Of a stretch of DNA of 64,000 nucleotides, positions 26,108-35,911 are shown one piece after another (within the stretch, counting starts at the first letter, position 1; every line of letters begins with the position of its first letter). This DNA is from Thalassorhabdus alkalitolerans (GTDB lineage: Bacteria > Bacillota > Bacilli > Bacillales > Marinococcaceae). The translations under genes and the position numbers were made by a program. The DNA is taken from NCBI RefSeq assembly GCF_042656585.1, contig NZ_JBHSPG010000004.1, one strand, 5' to 3'. The notes under the pieces are model-generated. The model made no database searches. It worked only from the letters and a program-made list of their open reading frames with translations, and was not told the origin of the DNA.

Positions 26108-27046
26108 TTATTTTCCATTTGTTTTTCCGGAGGCAGAATACCTTTGTTCATTAATTCGAAAGAGCTTTTCCATTTCTTCGGCTTTTGATATCTCAATGCT
26201 TTCCTGCATTGAACGAATATTAATTTCCATTTTAGTCAGAGCTTCATAAAGCGGTTCTTTTTGCTCCTCCTGGTTTTCACTGCTTAGCGACAAATACGTT
26301 TCAAGTAAGACTGGAATATCTTTTTGAAGCATTCGTTTACATACATATCGTTCTTCCACGTCAAGCTTATGAGCGTAAACAAGAAGTTTTTCAGTTTCCT
26401 CTACCAATCTTCTCAGGCGGTTTTGATGAGGGGAAGGGAGAAGGCTCCATTCGTAAATCAGGCGGTGTCTGCATTCTGACAAAAGCTCACTGTATTCCTT
26501 TGGTAAAGATGTCTGCTCAGTTATTTTTTCTTCCTGTATTTTCTTCTTGGCAAGGGAAGGAGGAGCCTTTTTATCCGGTTCAATAAGCTGCCCCAGAAAG
26601 ACATCATCTAACACGTTCAATTTATAAAAAATACCTTGGAAGTACCTGGACTTTTGCAAGCTTCTCACGTAGGTTTTTCCATTTTTTATATATTGAACAG
26701 AAGCTTCTTTAATACGATGTCCCCGGCTCCCATGATGATATTTTCTCTGATAGAGGATAATAATCCGTTTTTTAATTGCAGCTTCAGACTTGGTAGTGTC
26801 ATAACTTAAAAGCTTCATTCTTTTTCGGTTTACCTTTAAACGGAACTGGAAAGTCCCGCCGTTTTTTTTAAAAGAGTGGGGCATTTTCGTCTGTTTTCCG
26901 TTATTAATAAGCGTATCTAATACAGCCTCCGTATCTTCTATAAGCTGCAGGCCCTTTGCATCAGAAAAAATGTGCTGGTCTACAGGCTTTAAGTGGTCAG
27001 GAAGAAGTTTGTCAAACCATACGTCTTCTAGCCATTGTTTAAACAA
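26108..27046 (-). CDS. unrecognised protein paired with TelA (XpaC-like position)
   Basis: 312 residues, hydrophilic, no signal or membrane helix. The N-terminal half is basic and contains FRLKVNRKRMKLLSYDTTKSE and KYHHGSRGHRIKEASVQYIK. The C-terminal half (about 195-300) is helical (LLSECRHRLIYEWSLL, DIPVLLETYLSLS). In other bacilli a TelA homologue is paired with XpaC, whose C-terminal half is similarly helical, but XpaC has membrane helices and this protein does not. TTG 27046 is the start behind AAGGTGG. It lies 30 bases after telA. Confidence 0.5.
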   Translation of the reverse strand: MFKQWLEDVWFDKLLPDHLKPVDQHIFSDAKGLQLIEDTEAVLDTLINNGKQTKMPHSFKKNGGTFQFRLKVNRKRMKLLSYDTTKSEAAIKKRIIILYQRKYHHGSRGHRIKEASVQYIKNGKTYVRSLQKSRYFQGIFYKLNVLDDVFLGQLIEPDKKAPPSLAKKKIQEEKITEQTSLPKEYSELLSECRHRLIYEWSLLPSPHQNRLRRLVEETEKLLVYAHKLDVEERYVCKRMLQKDIPVLLETYLSLSSENQEEQKEPLYEALTKMEINIRSMQESIEISKAEEMEKLFRINEQRYSASGKTNGK

Positions 27047-27076
27047 AAAACCACCTTCTTTTAGTCATCTCACCTT

Positions 27077-28117
27077 TTATTCTAACAGCTTTGTACGCAT
27101 TTCTTTATTTAAATCATCCAGCTCGGCAATGAATTTTTTCCCTGATTGAACAATTCGTTCGTTAGATTCTTCTGTCAGTTCAATGGCAGCTTGGACATCA
27201 CTATAAGCTTTCCGAAATGTTTCGATGGCTACTGCAGGCTCTTCGAGGGTCTTTAATGTTTCTTCTGTATTGGATTTAAGCATTTGTGCATTGGAGAGGA
27301 TCATATTTTCTGTTGCTTCGTTTACATTTTGGACAGCATCAATGACTTTCCGCTGGTTCCCTAAAGCAAGCTGGATGGAAGCAGTAACGGTTATAATATT
27401 TTTGGTCATCGTAATGGCATTAAAAATAGCTTCTTCAAGCTTTTCATTATTATCCAGAATAAGATCCACAGAGGCAAGAGACTGCTGAAGCACCATGACG
27501 GCCTGACTCATGTTTTTTATTCTTGATACAACCCTTACTTGTCCTTTTTGCAATGAGGCAGGGTTATCACGCCATTCTTCTTTCGTCATTTCCTGTTCCA
27601 GCATTTGGTTTAACTCCTGACCTAATGCCATTTGTTTTTCCAGCTCATAGATTCGCGCGGTTGCTGTTTCTTTTAACTGTTCAAGCATTACATTGTCCTC
27701 TTGCAGCTTATCTCTGCCGGCAAGAAGCCCTTCAATAATATTTTCAACCTGTGCCTCTACCGTCTGGTACTTTTGGGCGTATTGTTCCATTGGGCTGCGA
27801 CGCAGTAGTTTGTTCCATACTTTTTGGACTCTGCTTTCTTCTAAATGTTCGGGCTCAAGTTCTCCGACAATCACTTTTAATTCATGAAGCTTATCAGGTA
27901 ACTCATTGTCTTTTTGACTCATCATTTCACTTACTGGCCGCTTTAGAGCTTCCAATGAATCCCCTGCTTGCTTTTGTTCGTCTTCACCTAGCGAGCTTAT
28001 CTTTGAAAGAAGCTCATCAACATTAGACTTATTAAGGTTATTTATATAATCCTGCGCATCTCTTTTTGCGTTCTCGGTTGTTTCTTGATTAAGGTTGTGA
28101 TTTTTATATTCATCCAT
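27077..28117 (-). CDS. telA: TelA family (toxic anion resistance-like) protein
   Basis: 346 residues, almost wholly helical and charged. The family name comes from tellurite resistance plasmids; in bacilli (YaaN, YceH) the proteins are linked to resistance against stress and antibiotics but without a known mechanism. Typical segments are seen: RSPMEQYAQKYQTVEAQVENI, QEDNVMLEQLKETA, ASVDLILDNNEKLEEAIF, and QAAIELTEESNERIVQSGKKF. ATG 28117 is preceded by GGAGGG, which shortens the longer upstream frame by 21 codons. First gene of a two-gene unit. Confidence 0.88.
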   Translation of the reverse strand: MDEYKNHNLNQETTENAKRDAQDYINNLNKSNVDELLSKISSLGEDEQKQAGDSLEALKRPVSEMMSQKDNELPDKLHELKVIVGELEPEHLEESRVQKVWNKLLRRSPMEQYAQKYQTVEAQVENIIEGLLAGRDKLQEDNVMLEQLKETATARIYELEKQMALGQELNQMLEQEMTKEEWRDNPASLQKGQVRVVSRIKNMSQAVMVLQQSLASVDLILDNNEKLEEAIFNAITMTKNIITVTASIQLALGNQRKVIDAVQNVNEATENMILSNAQMLKSNTEETLKTLEEPAVAIETFRKAYSDVQAAIELTEESNERIVQSGKKFIAELDDLNKEMRTKLLE

Positions 28118-28364
28118 TATTGAGTACCCTCCTTCAGACATCTTCAAAAGTAAACCCTCTTCTTGTCGATATTGTATCATCTTCCATGAACATTCGTCCT
28201 GTTTATGATTCCTTTTTCAAATGATATTAGATACGATAAAGGGAAAGAGAAGTTGCGGTTTGTAATTCAAGAAGAGATGGAATAGAGAAACTAAGATGTT
28301 AGATAATGAAAACAGAGGTTAGGACTAGGCACAAAGACTCGCATCCATAAAGGAGGAGCCTTTT

Positions 28365-28772
28365 ATGTTTAAGAAGTATTTCACCATAGAAGAAGCAAAT
28401 TGCCATATTCCTTTTGTCAAGGAAGAAATGTCTGAACTGCAGAACCTCCAGGAGAGCTTTACTGAAAGTGTAAAACATTATGAACTGGTTAAGCATTCTC
28501 CCATTCCGGATACAGGAGAGAAGTTATTTTATTTAGAATGCATGGTTGATTTTGTAGAGATTCAGGCCAATCTTCATATTGAACGTCTCGAGAGAAACGG
28601 GATCCTCGTAAAAAGTATTGATCACGGACTTGTGGACTTCCCGGCAAAAGTAGAAGGGGAGCCTGTACTTCTTTGCTGGAGGCAGGGTGAAAGTCAAGTA
28701 AAGTACTACCATGGGTTGTTTGAAGGGTTTACAGGCAGAAAGAAAATCTCCAGAACGGATGATGAAATTTAG
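28365..28772 (+). CDS. DUF2203 family protein
   Basis: 135 residues, function unknown. The family ending is plain: GLVDFPAKVEGEPVLLCWRQ, GESQVKYYHGLFEGFTGRKKI. N-terminal helices FTIEEANCHIPFVKEEMSEL also fit. ATG 28365 has an AAGGAGGAG site. It is 22 bases ahead of the NRDE gene, so the two and the next hydrolase probably form one unit. Confidence 0.85.
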   Translation: MFKKYFTIEEANCHIPFVKEEMSELQNLQESFTESVKHYELVKHSPIPDTGEKLFYLECMVDFVEIQANLHIERLERNGILVKSIDHGLVDFPAKVEGEPVLLCWRQGESQVKYYHGLFEGFTGRKKISRTDDEI

Positions 28773-28794
28773 ATAGAGAGAGGAAGAACAAGAC

Positions 28795-29595
28795 ATGTGT
28801 CTGGTCGCGGTAGCTTATAAGGTACACAGTAAATACCCACTTATTATAGCAGCCAATAGGGACGAGTTCTATAACCGTCCAACGTCCCTTTTGCACCAAT
28901 GGAAAGACGCTCCATTTATTTATGCCGGAAGAGACTTGAAAAAAGGCGGCACTTGGATGGGAATGACCAAGCACGGTTACATTGCTGCTCTTACGAATGT
29001 AAGAGATGGGAATGAAAAGGAGAAGGAACGTTCAAGGGGAGAAATTACAGCAGGATTTTTGAAAAAGGAAGATACGGAAAGTTTTTTTCAAAAGCTTGCT
29101 AAAGAAAAAGATGAATACAATGGATTTAACCTGATAGCAGGCACCGTCGATAACCTTTTTTATTATTCAAACAAGCAGAAAGGGATGAAAGCGGAAGCCA
29201 TGTTGCCGGGTATCCATGGCCTAAGTAATGCCCGGCTCAATTCACCATGGCCAAAAGTGGAAAAAGTCAAACAGAAAATGAAGAAGCTGATCCTGGATGA
29301 GCCATTTACTGACCTTCCTGTGGACCATCTTTTTGCAGCACTGACAGACACAGAAAAAGCTCCTGATCAATTTCTTCCAAATACCGGGATAAGCGTTGAA
29401 ATGGAAAGGCTTTTATCTTCTCCATTTATTATCAGTCCTGCTTATGGGACAAGGTCCCAGACAGTGCTCGCGGTTACTGCTGATTACAATGCAAAGATGA
29501 TAGAACGAACCTTTACAAATGGCGGCCAGGTTAATGAGCAATCATTTTCATTTCCTATACAAACAAAGGAGGAACAGGATGTTAGAGAACTTTGA
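28795..29595 (+). CDS. NRDE (TANGO2-like) family protein
   Basis: 266 residues beginning MCLVAVAY, so Cys2 would be N-terminal after Met removal, as in Ntn-type hydrolases. The signature AANRDEFYNRPT, WMGMTKHGYIAALTNVR, SRGEI and GLSNARLNSPWPKV blocks are all present. Biochemical role in bacteria is not established; the eukaryotic relative TANGO2 is linked to heme/lipid handling. Its stop overlaps the start of the following hydrolase by 17 bases, implying translational coupling. Confidence 0.9.
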   Translation: MCLVAVAYKVHSKYPLIIAANRDEFYNRPTSLLHQWKDAPFIYAGRDLKKGGTWMGMTKHGYIAALTNVRDGNEKEKERSRGEITAGFLKKEDTESFFQKLAKEKDEYNGFNLIAGTVDNLFYYSNKQKGMKAEAMLPGIHGLSNARLNSPWPKVEKVKQKMKKLILDEPFTDLPVDHLFAALTDTEKAPDQFLPNTGISVEMERLLSSPFIISPAYGTRSQTVLAVTADYNAKMIERTFTNGGQVNEQSFSFPIQTKEEQDVREL

Positions 29596-30457
29596 GATAA
29601 AAGCAGCTGAGGATTTAACCATTAGAGGAACGGTATTTTATGGCAGTGGCGAACAAATTGAAAAAAAGCCTGTAATCATACTCGCTCACGGATTCAAAGG
29701 GTTTAAAAATTGGGGTTTTTTTCCTTACGTCGCACAGCAATTTACAAAGCACGGCTTCATCGCAATTACCTTTAATTTTTCAATGAACGGGGTAGGGGAG
29801 GACTTGCTTTCGTTTACCGAAATGGATAAGTTCTCTGAAAATACTTATCACAGGGAAATCGAAGACCTTAAAGAAATAGTGTCAGCAATTGAGGATGATA
29901 CACTTCCTTTCGCCGAATTAATGAATAAAGAATCATTGTACCTGCTCGGTCACAGTAAGGGTGGAGCAACCGTCCTGTTATATACAAGGGAGAATGAAGA
30001 AAAGGTCAATGGAGCAGCTACATGGAATGCAATCAGCCAGGCAGATCTATTTCATGAAGAGGTGAAAAAAGAAATTAGGGAAAAAGGGACTGGGTATATT
30101 TACAATGGCAGGACGAAAGAGTATATGCCTGTCAAACAAAAGGCAGTTGAAGATGTGGAGAGTAACCATGAAAGGTATGATATTATCCAGGCTGTCCAAG
30201 AAACAGAAACTGCAAAGCTCTTTATACAAGGTGGTGAAGATTCCCCTAAGCTTACAGCTGGAGCGAAGGAACTGAACAAACACGCTGATAATGGCCGGCT
30301 GGAATGGATTGAAACGGGAAGTCATACCTTTAACACCGCCCATCCTTTTGAACAGTCTTCACCTGAGCTGGAAAAGGCTATTTCAAGCACAGTTAATTTT
30401 TTTAAAGTGCAGGAAAAAATGAAAGAGAAAGAAAAGGATGGAAAAGAGAAGGAATAG
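29579..30457 (+). CDS. alpha/beta hydrolase (serine esterase-like)
   Basis: 292 residues with oxyanion motif LAHGFKGFKNWGFFPY, nucleophile elbow LLGHSKGGATVL (Ser about 122) and a late His in GSHTFNTAHPFEQSS. An Asp in QGGEDSP may complete the triad. This is the dienelactone hydrolase/BAAT-like group. The C-terminal tail is Lys/Glu-rich. ATG 29579 has an AGGAGG site inside the end of the NRDE gene. Confidence 0.88.
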   Translation: MLENFEIKAAEDLTIRGTVFYGSGEQIEKKPVIILAHGFKGFKNWGFFPYVAQQFTKHGFIAITFNFSMNGVGEDLLSFTEMDKFSENTYHREIEDLKEIVSAIEDDTLPFAELMNKESLYLLGHSKGGATVLLYTRENEEKVNGAATWNAISQADLFHEEVKKEIREKGTGYIYNGRTKEYMPVKQKAVEDVESNHERYDIIQAVQETETAKLFIQGGEDSPKLTAGAKELNKHADNGRLEWIETGSHTFNTAHPFEQSSPELEKAISSTVNFFKVQEKMKEKEKDGKEKE

Positions 30458-30493
30458 GATGTGTAGAGGCTTGGGCAATACCCAGCTAATAAG

Positions 30494-30525
30494 AAGGGCC
30501 CTCACCCCGGTGAGAGCCTTTTCTT
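30494..30525 (+). terminator. terminator after alpha/beta hydrolase
   Basis: AAGGGCcCTCACC pairs with GGTGAGaGCCTTTT. Closely similar to the stem at 23836. Confidence 0.8.
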
Positions 30526-30543
30526 GTCTTCAGTATTCTAGTA

Positions 30544-30701
30544 GTGGCTTGTTCAAAAATGAACTCGCTTGCACCTAAAGGCACAAGTGCGACAGCCGTT
30601 CAAGCTTCATTTTACTCGCTTTCACGGTGTCTTCTATGCACCGGGCAAGGCTTCAGCTCTTGCTTTTCCAGCAGGCGTCTTGTGATTTTTGAACCACCCA
30701 C
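30544..30701 (-). repeat. dispersed inverted-repeat element, copy B
   Basis: 158 bases, inverted relative to copy A. The ends GTGGCTTGTTCAAAAAT (30544) and ATTTTTGAACCACCCAC (30685) are imperfect inverted repeats. Inside are the same blocks as A: CAAGACGCCTGCTGGAAAAG, CATAGAAGACACCGTGAAAG and GTGCCTTTAGGTGCAAGCGA on minus. Confidence 0.7.
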
Positions 30702-30708
30702 GAATAGT

Positions 30709-30726
30709 TACACAAAAAGGATACCT
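30709..30726 (-). repeat. 18-base match to the IS1182 end next to copy B
   Basis: TACACAAAAAGGATACCT is the exact reverse complement of 23601-23618, beside copy A. So copies A and B share not only the element but the adjoining IS end. Confidence 0.6.
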
Positions 30727-31104
30727 ATTGAATATCCAAAGTCGATAATTGGAGTTTTATTTACTTAAGTGAGCCAGTTTTGTTTCAGCCTCTTTTCTAT
30801 ATGAAGAACAAAAAATTTTTGTTTCAAGATGTATTATTCGGGGGATAATTAACTAAATATTCAAAAAAATTGAAAGAGTATTAATACACGAATAAATGAC
30901 AGTACTAATTACAAAAAAAAAGAAGAACATTAATTTTTCTAGTAAAGAGAGAAAACTAGAGAAATGAACAGATATGGGGAGATAAACAGGTTATTACTTG
31001 ATTTTCTTAGCGATAATGTTAAACGATTAAAAATACAAGCACTGTTATTTTTATGTAAGTGCTGTATTTTCAAAAAACTAAGGTAATAACGGGGGAATGC
31101 CTGC
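30727..31104. other. AT-rich gap before gltA with orphan terminator-like stem
   Basis: No coding frame seen. A stem at 31032-31070 (AATACAaGCACT with AGTGCTGTATT, then TTTTC) looks like a plus-strand terminator with no gene in front of it. It might end a short RNA or read-through from the left. Confidence 0.4.
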
Positions 31105-31118
31105 AGAAAGCGCTTTCA
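31105..31118 (+). promoter_or_regulatory. cre box (CcpA site) upstream of gltA promoter
   Basis: AGAAAGCGCTTTCA fits the catabolite-responsive consensus with a perfect GAAAGCGCTTTC core. Its centre lies about 67 bases before the expected transcription start, a place compatible with activation rather than blockage. Confidence 0.65.
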
Positions 31119-31143
31119 AAGGAGAGGGAGTATGGGAAATAAT

Positions 31144-31172
31144 TTGCCGAACCTAAAGTTTAATGGTATGAT
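31144..31172 (+). promoter_or_regulatory. gltAB promoter
   Basis: TTGCCG (31144-31149), exactly 17 bases, TATGAT (31167-31172). Leader of about 70 bases before ATG 31247. Confidence 0.7.
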
Positions 31173-31246
31173 CTTGTATATTAGAGATAAAAAAAAAGAT
31201 TGTAGATTTCTTGTGTGTGAAACAGAAAAGAGAGGTGGAGAGGGTA

Positions 31247-34200
31247 ATGACATTACGCAACTTTTCACGGAGAGTGGGTATGTATGACTCCCAATTTGAA
31301 CACGATAATTGTGGCATTGGCTTTTTAGCCAATATTAAGGGAAAAAAATCTCATGATATTGTAGAAAAAGCCCTTGATATCCTGTGTAAACTAGAGCACC
31401 GAGGTGGTCAAGGAGATGAAGTAAACACTGGCGATGGAGCCGGGATGCTTCTTCAAATACCTCACCGCTTTTTTAACAGCAGGGTTAGAGACATTGGGAT
31501 CAAGCTGCCTGAAGAAGGATCTTATGGGGTAGGGATGTTATTTTTATCCCAGAATGAAGAACTAAGAAACAGATGTGAAAAACAGCTTGAACAGATTGTT
31601 GCAGAAGAAGGACAAAAGGTATTAGGCTGGAGAATCCCTCCTACGGACGGTTCTATGCTAGGTAATAATGCCAAGTCAACTATGCCTTACATTCGCCAGA
31701 TTTTCATTGGGAAAAATGAAGCAATCGAAAATCAAGAAAATTTTGAAAGAAAGCTTTATGTAATAAGAAAACGTGCTGAACAAGAGATTGGACATCATGT
31801 CCCTGATGAAGACAGCTTTTATTTTGCAAGTTTGTCGTCCCGTACAATTGTGTACAAAGGGATGCTGACAACTGAACAATTGAGCCAATTTTATAAAGAC
31901 TTTGGAAACGATGATTTTGAAACAGCCGTTGCCTTAGTTCACTCCCGTTTCTCAACAAACACTTTTCCCAGCTGGGAAAGAGCTCATCCAAACCGTTACA
32001 TGATTCATAATGGTGAAATTAACACGATTAAAGGAAATGTTAACTGGATGCATGCTAGAGAAGCGGTATTTCAATCTGATAAATTCGAAGATGACCTGGA
32101 AAAGATCCACCCGGTGGTAGACCACCTTGGAAGTGACTCTTCCATGTTTGATAATACATTTGAATTTCTGACTTTGGCTGGCCGTTCAATGCCACATACA
32201 GCAATGATGATGGTACCTGAGCCATGGCAGAATGATCCTTTAATGAATGAAGAAAAGAAAGCATTTTACAAGTTTCATAGTACGCTTATGGAGCCATGGG
32301 ACGGCCCTACTGCGCTTGCTTATACAGACGGCCGCAGCGTAGGCGCCTGTCTAGATCGTAATGGCCTTCGTCCTGCAAGATACTATGTGACAAAAGACGA
32401 CCATATTCTTATGTCCTCAGAAGTGGGCGTGTTAGACATTGACCCTTCTGATGTGCTTTATAAAGAAAGGCTTCACCCTGGTCACATGCTTCTTGTCGAT
32501 ATGGAAGAAGGCAGAATCGTTCCAGATGAGGAGATTAAGCACACGATTGCTTCTGAAGAGCCCTATAAGGAATGGGTTGATAAGCATTTTTGTGATTTAG
32601 ACGACGTGATGGAAAGCCAGGACGTATATAACACCGATTTTGAAAATTTAAATACCCGCCACCAGGCTTTTGGGTACACGTACGAAGAACTAGAGAAGAT
32701 GATTAAGCCGATGGTTACGGAAGGAGTAGATCCAGTAGGGTCCATGGGATATGATTCCCCCCTTGCTGTTCTCTCAAAGAAACCTCAGCTATTATATAAC
32801 TATTTCAAACAGCTATTCGCCCAGGTAACGAACCCGCCTATTGATGCGATTCGTGAAGAACTGGTTACTGCTGTGGGAACGACGATTGGGAAAGAAGGAA
32901 ATCTTCTTCACCCTGCTCCCGAAAGTGCAAGGCATATCTTCCTGAAAACACCGTTATTAAATAATGAGGAAATTGCCAAGCTGCGTTCAAACAAACGACC
33001 AGGATTTAAATCGGTAACTCTTCCTATGCTCTTTTCTGCAAAAGAAGGGGAAAAAGGGTTAGAGCCAGCACTTGACCAGCTGTTTGCTTCTGCAGATGAA
33101 GCTGTTGAAAATGGTGCAACTGTGCTGATTTTAAGTGATCGCGGGGTAAATAAGGAATCAGCAGCCATCCCGGCTCTTCTTGCTGTTGGCGGCCTTCACC
33201 ATCACCTGATCCGTAATGGAAAGCGAACGCAGGTAAGCATTGTTGTTGAATCTGCTGAGCCTAGGGAAGTACATCATTTTTCTGTGCTAATAGGCTACGG
33301 TGTAGAAGCCATCAATCCTTATCTGGTCTTTGATTCCATTGATGCGATGATCAAGGATGGACGCCTGGAAGCGACTTCCTATGTGGAAGCCGTAGCTACC
33401 TATATTAAAGCAGCTACAAAGGGTGTCATGAAGGTTCTCTCTAAAATGGGAATTTCAACGATTCAAAGCTATCGGGGCGCTCAGATCTTTGAAGCAGTAG
33501 GCATTGATCCTTCAGTGGTTGATAAGTATTTTACCTGGACCACTTCAAGAATCGGCGGAGTGAACCTTGAAATTATTGCTAAAGAAGTCCTTCTTCGTCA
33601 TACAAAAGCTTTTAATGATCGAGAAGGAAAAGACACAACACTTGAGCCGGGTGATGACCTGCAGTGGCGCAGAAACGGGGATGCTCACCAGTATAATCCT
33701 CACTCCATTCACATGCTTCAGCAGGCATGCCGGACAAAAGACTTTGAACTCTTTAAGAAATATTCGAAATCTATTAATGAGCAGGAAAAAGAACAAACCT
33801 CACTGCGCGGTTTGCTTACCTTTACAGACAACCATAAGAGCATTCCTTTAGAGGAAGTTGAACCTGTTGCAAATATCGTCAAACGTTTTAAAACAGGCGC
33901 TATGTCTTTTGGGTCAATTTCCAAGGAAGCTCATGAGGCCTTAGCGATCGCAATGAACCGCATTGGCGGTAAGTCCAATACCGGAGAAGGCGGAGAAGAC
34001 CCAAAAAGATTTACTCGTGATGCAAACGGGGATTCCAGGAGAAGCTCTATCAAGCAGGTAGCCTCCGGCCGTTTTGGTGTTACAAGCCACTATCTTGTAA
34101 ATGCAGATGAAATTCAAATTAAGGTTGCTCAGGGCGCAAAGCCTGGAGAAGGCGGACAGCTGCCGGGGAACAAAGTATATCCGTGGGTTGCCGAGGTACG

Positions 34201-35842
34201 AGGAACGACTGCGGGTGTAGGACTTATTTCGCCGCCGCCGCACCATGATATTTATTCTATCGAAGACTTAGCGGAATTGATCCATGATTTGAAAAATGCC
34301 AACCCAAGTGCATATATCAGTGTAAAGCTTGTATCAGGAACAGGAGTAGGTACCATTGCTGCAGGTGTAGCAAAAGGGCGCGCAGATGGTCTTGTTATAA
34401 GCGGATATGATGGCGGAACAGGTGCTGCTGCCAGAACAAGTATTAAGCATACTGGCCTTCCGTGGGAGCTTGGACTGGCTGAAACCCACCAGACTCTGGT
34501 GTTGAATAACTTGAGAGATAGAATCTCAGTGGAAACTGACGGTAAGCTGATGACTGGGAGAGATGTGGCCGTAGCTGCACTTCTGGGTGCTGAAGAATAT
34601 GCGTTCTCAACAGCTCCTCTTGTCGTTCTTGGCTGTGTATTAATGCGTGTCTGCCATTTGGATACATGCCCAGTAGGGATCGCCACTCAAAACCCTGAGC
34701 TTCGTAAAAAATTCGTCGGAACTCCGGATCATGTCGTGAATTTCATGTATTTTGTAGCGGAAGAATTGCGTGAAATTATGGCTGAGCTAGGCTTCCGTAC
34801 TATTGAAGAAATGGTTGGAAGAACAGATATATTAGAGCAGGTTGAAGAAGTGGACAACTGGAAAGCAAATACGTTAGATCTCACTCCATTGCTATTCCGT
34901 CCAAACGAAGATAATCAAGAAAAGCACTACCGTCATAAAGATCAAGACCATATGATTAATGAATCATTGGATATCCGAGAAATTCTTCCCCTGGCACATT
35001 CAGCCATTGAAAATGGAGAAACAGTGGAAGGTACTTTCACCATTAAGAATACAGACCGCGTGGTTGGAACCATTACAGGGAGCGAAGTGACGAAAAAATA
35101 TGGTGCCAAAGGGCTGCCGGCGGATACTATAAATCTTCAATTCCATGGATCTGCAGGCCAGAGTTTCGGAGCTTTTCTTCCCGCCGGGATGACTATGACT
35201 CTTATTGGCGATGCGAATGACTATTTAGGAAAAGGTTTATCAGGCGGAAAAGTCATTGCCTATCCTCCAGAGGAGTCAACTTTTGCTCCAGAAGACAGCA
35301 TCATCATTGGAAACACTACTTTCTATGGTGCGACAAGCGGAGAAGCTTATATTCGTGGGGTTGCCGGTGAGCGGTTCTGTGTTAGAAACAGTGGAGCAAG
35401 CGTAGTGGTTGAAGGTGTAGGAGACCATGGTTGTGAATATATGACAGGAGGCCGGGTTGTAGTTCTTGGAGAAACTGGCAAGAACTTTGCAGCTGGTATG
35501 TCAGGCGGTATTGCTTACGTATTAGACAGTGACGGAACGTTTGCACAGCGATGCAATAAAGAAATGGTCCAGCTTGAAACGTTGCAAGATGGAGAGGAAA
35601 TTCAAGAATTAAAAGCAATGATTAAAAATCATGTAGACTATACTCATAGCTCACTCGGTGAAACAGTATTGCAGCAATGGGATAAAACAGTTAATCAATT
35701 TGTAAGAGTTATTCCAATGGATTATCAACGGATGCTTGAAGCTGTTGAGCGCATGAAAAAAGAAGGCATGACAGAGGCCGAAGCGATCATGGTTGCTTTT
35801 GATGAAAATAAAAATGAAAAAGCTCGGGTAAGCGGCAAGTAA
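31247..35842 (+). CDS. gltA: glutamate synthase large subunit
   Basis: Makes glutamate from glutamine and 2-oxoglutarate with the small subunit. The 1531 residues include a short propeptide whose removal exposes Cys22 ([17 protein letters not shown]) as Ntn glutaminase nucleophile, then the central and FMN-binding synthase domains ([19 protein letters not shown]), the 3Fe-4S cysteines ([15 protein letters not shown]) and the C-terminal GXGXG beta-helix domain ([17 protein letters not shown]). ATG 31247 follows GGTGGAGAGGG. gltB follows 69 bases later. The divergent activator gene gltC known from B. subtilis is not next to it here. Confidence 0.97.
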   Translation: MTLRNFSRRVGMYDSQFEHDNCGIGFLANIKGKKSHDIVEKALDILCKLEHRGGQGDEVNTGDGAGMLLQIPHRFFNSRVRDIGIKLPEEGSYGVGMLFLSQNEELRNRCEKQLEQIVAEEGQKVLGWRIPPTDGSMLGNNAKSTMPYIRQIFIGKNEAIENQENFERKLYVIRKRAEQEIGHHVPDEDSFYFASLSSRTIVYKGMLTTEQLSQFYKDFGNDDFETAVALVHSRFSTNTFPSWERAHPNRYMIHNGEINTIKGNVNWMHAREAVFQSDKFEDDLEKIHPVVDHLGSDSSMFDNTFEFLTLAGRSMPHTAMMMVPEPWQNDPLMNEEKKAFYKFHSTLMEPWDGPTALAYTDGRSVGACLDRNGLRPARYYVTKDDHILMSSEVGVLDIDPSDVLYKERLHPGHMLLVDMEEGRIVPDEEIKHTIASEEPYKEWVDKHFCDLDDVMESQDVYNTDFENLNTRHQAFGYTYEELEKMIKPMVTEGVDPVGSMGYDSPLAVLSKKPQLLYNYFKQLFAQVTNPPIDAIREELVTAVGTTIGKEGNLLHPAPESARHIFLKTPLLNNEEIAKLRSNKRPGFKSVTLPMLFSAKEGEKGLEPALDQLFASADEAVENGATVLILSDRGVNKESAAIPALLAVGGLHHHLIRNGKRTQVSIVVESAEPREVHHFSVLIGYGVEAINPYLVFDSIDAMIKDGRLEATSYVEAVATYIKAATKGVMKVLSKMGISTIQSYRGAQIFEAVGIDPSVVDKYFTWTTSRIGGVNLEIIAKEVLLRHTKAFNDREGKDTTLEPGDDLQWRRNGDAHQYNPHSIHMLQQACRTKDFELFKKYSKSINEQEKEQTSLRGLLTFTDNHKSIPLEEVEPVANIVKRFKTGAMSFGSISKEAHEALAIAMNRIGGKSNTGEGGEDPKRFTRDANGDSRRSSIKQVASGRFGVTSHYLVNADEIQIKVAQGAKPGEGGQLPGNKVYPWVAEVRGTTAGVGLISPPPHHDIYSIEDLAELIHDLKNANPSAYISVKLVSGTGVGTIAAGVAKGRADGLVISGYDGGTGAAARTSIKHTGLPWELGLAETHQTLVLNNLRDRISVETDGKLMTGRDVAVAALLGAEEYAFSTAPLVVLGCVLMRVCHLDTCPVGIATQNPELRKKFVGTPDHVVNFMYFVAEELREIMAELGFRTIEEMVGRTDILEQVEEVDNWKANTLDLTPLLFRPNEDNQEKHYRHKDQDHMINESLDIREILPLAHSAIENGETVEGTFTIKNTDRVVGTITGSEVTKKYGAKGLPADTINLQFHGSAGQSFGAFLPAGMTMTLIGDANDYLGKGLSGGKVIAYPPEESTFAPEDSIIIGNTTFYGATSGEAYIRGVAGERFCVRNSGASVVVEGVGDHGCEYMTGGRVVVLGETGKNFAAGMSGGIAYVLDSDGTFAQRCNKEMVQLETLQDGEEIQELKAMIKNHVDYTHSSLGETVLQQWDKTVNQFVRVIPMDYQRMLEAVERMKKEGMTEAEAIMVAFDENKNEKARVSGK

Positions 35843-35911
35843 GACAGCTGCTTCTTGAGCTCTCCCTTTCAAGTTTGGCAACCAAGACTAGGAACGTTTG
35901 GAGTGAGTATA

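Noticed and set aside
30544..30768. 74-codon plus-strand frame over repeat copy B
   Set aside because: Read-through of the repeat; no ribosome site and no matching frame in copy A.
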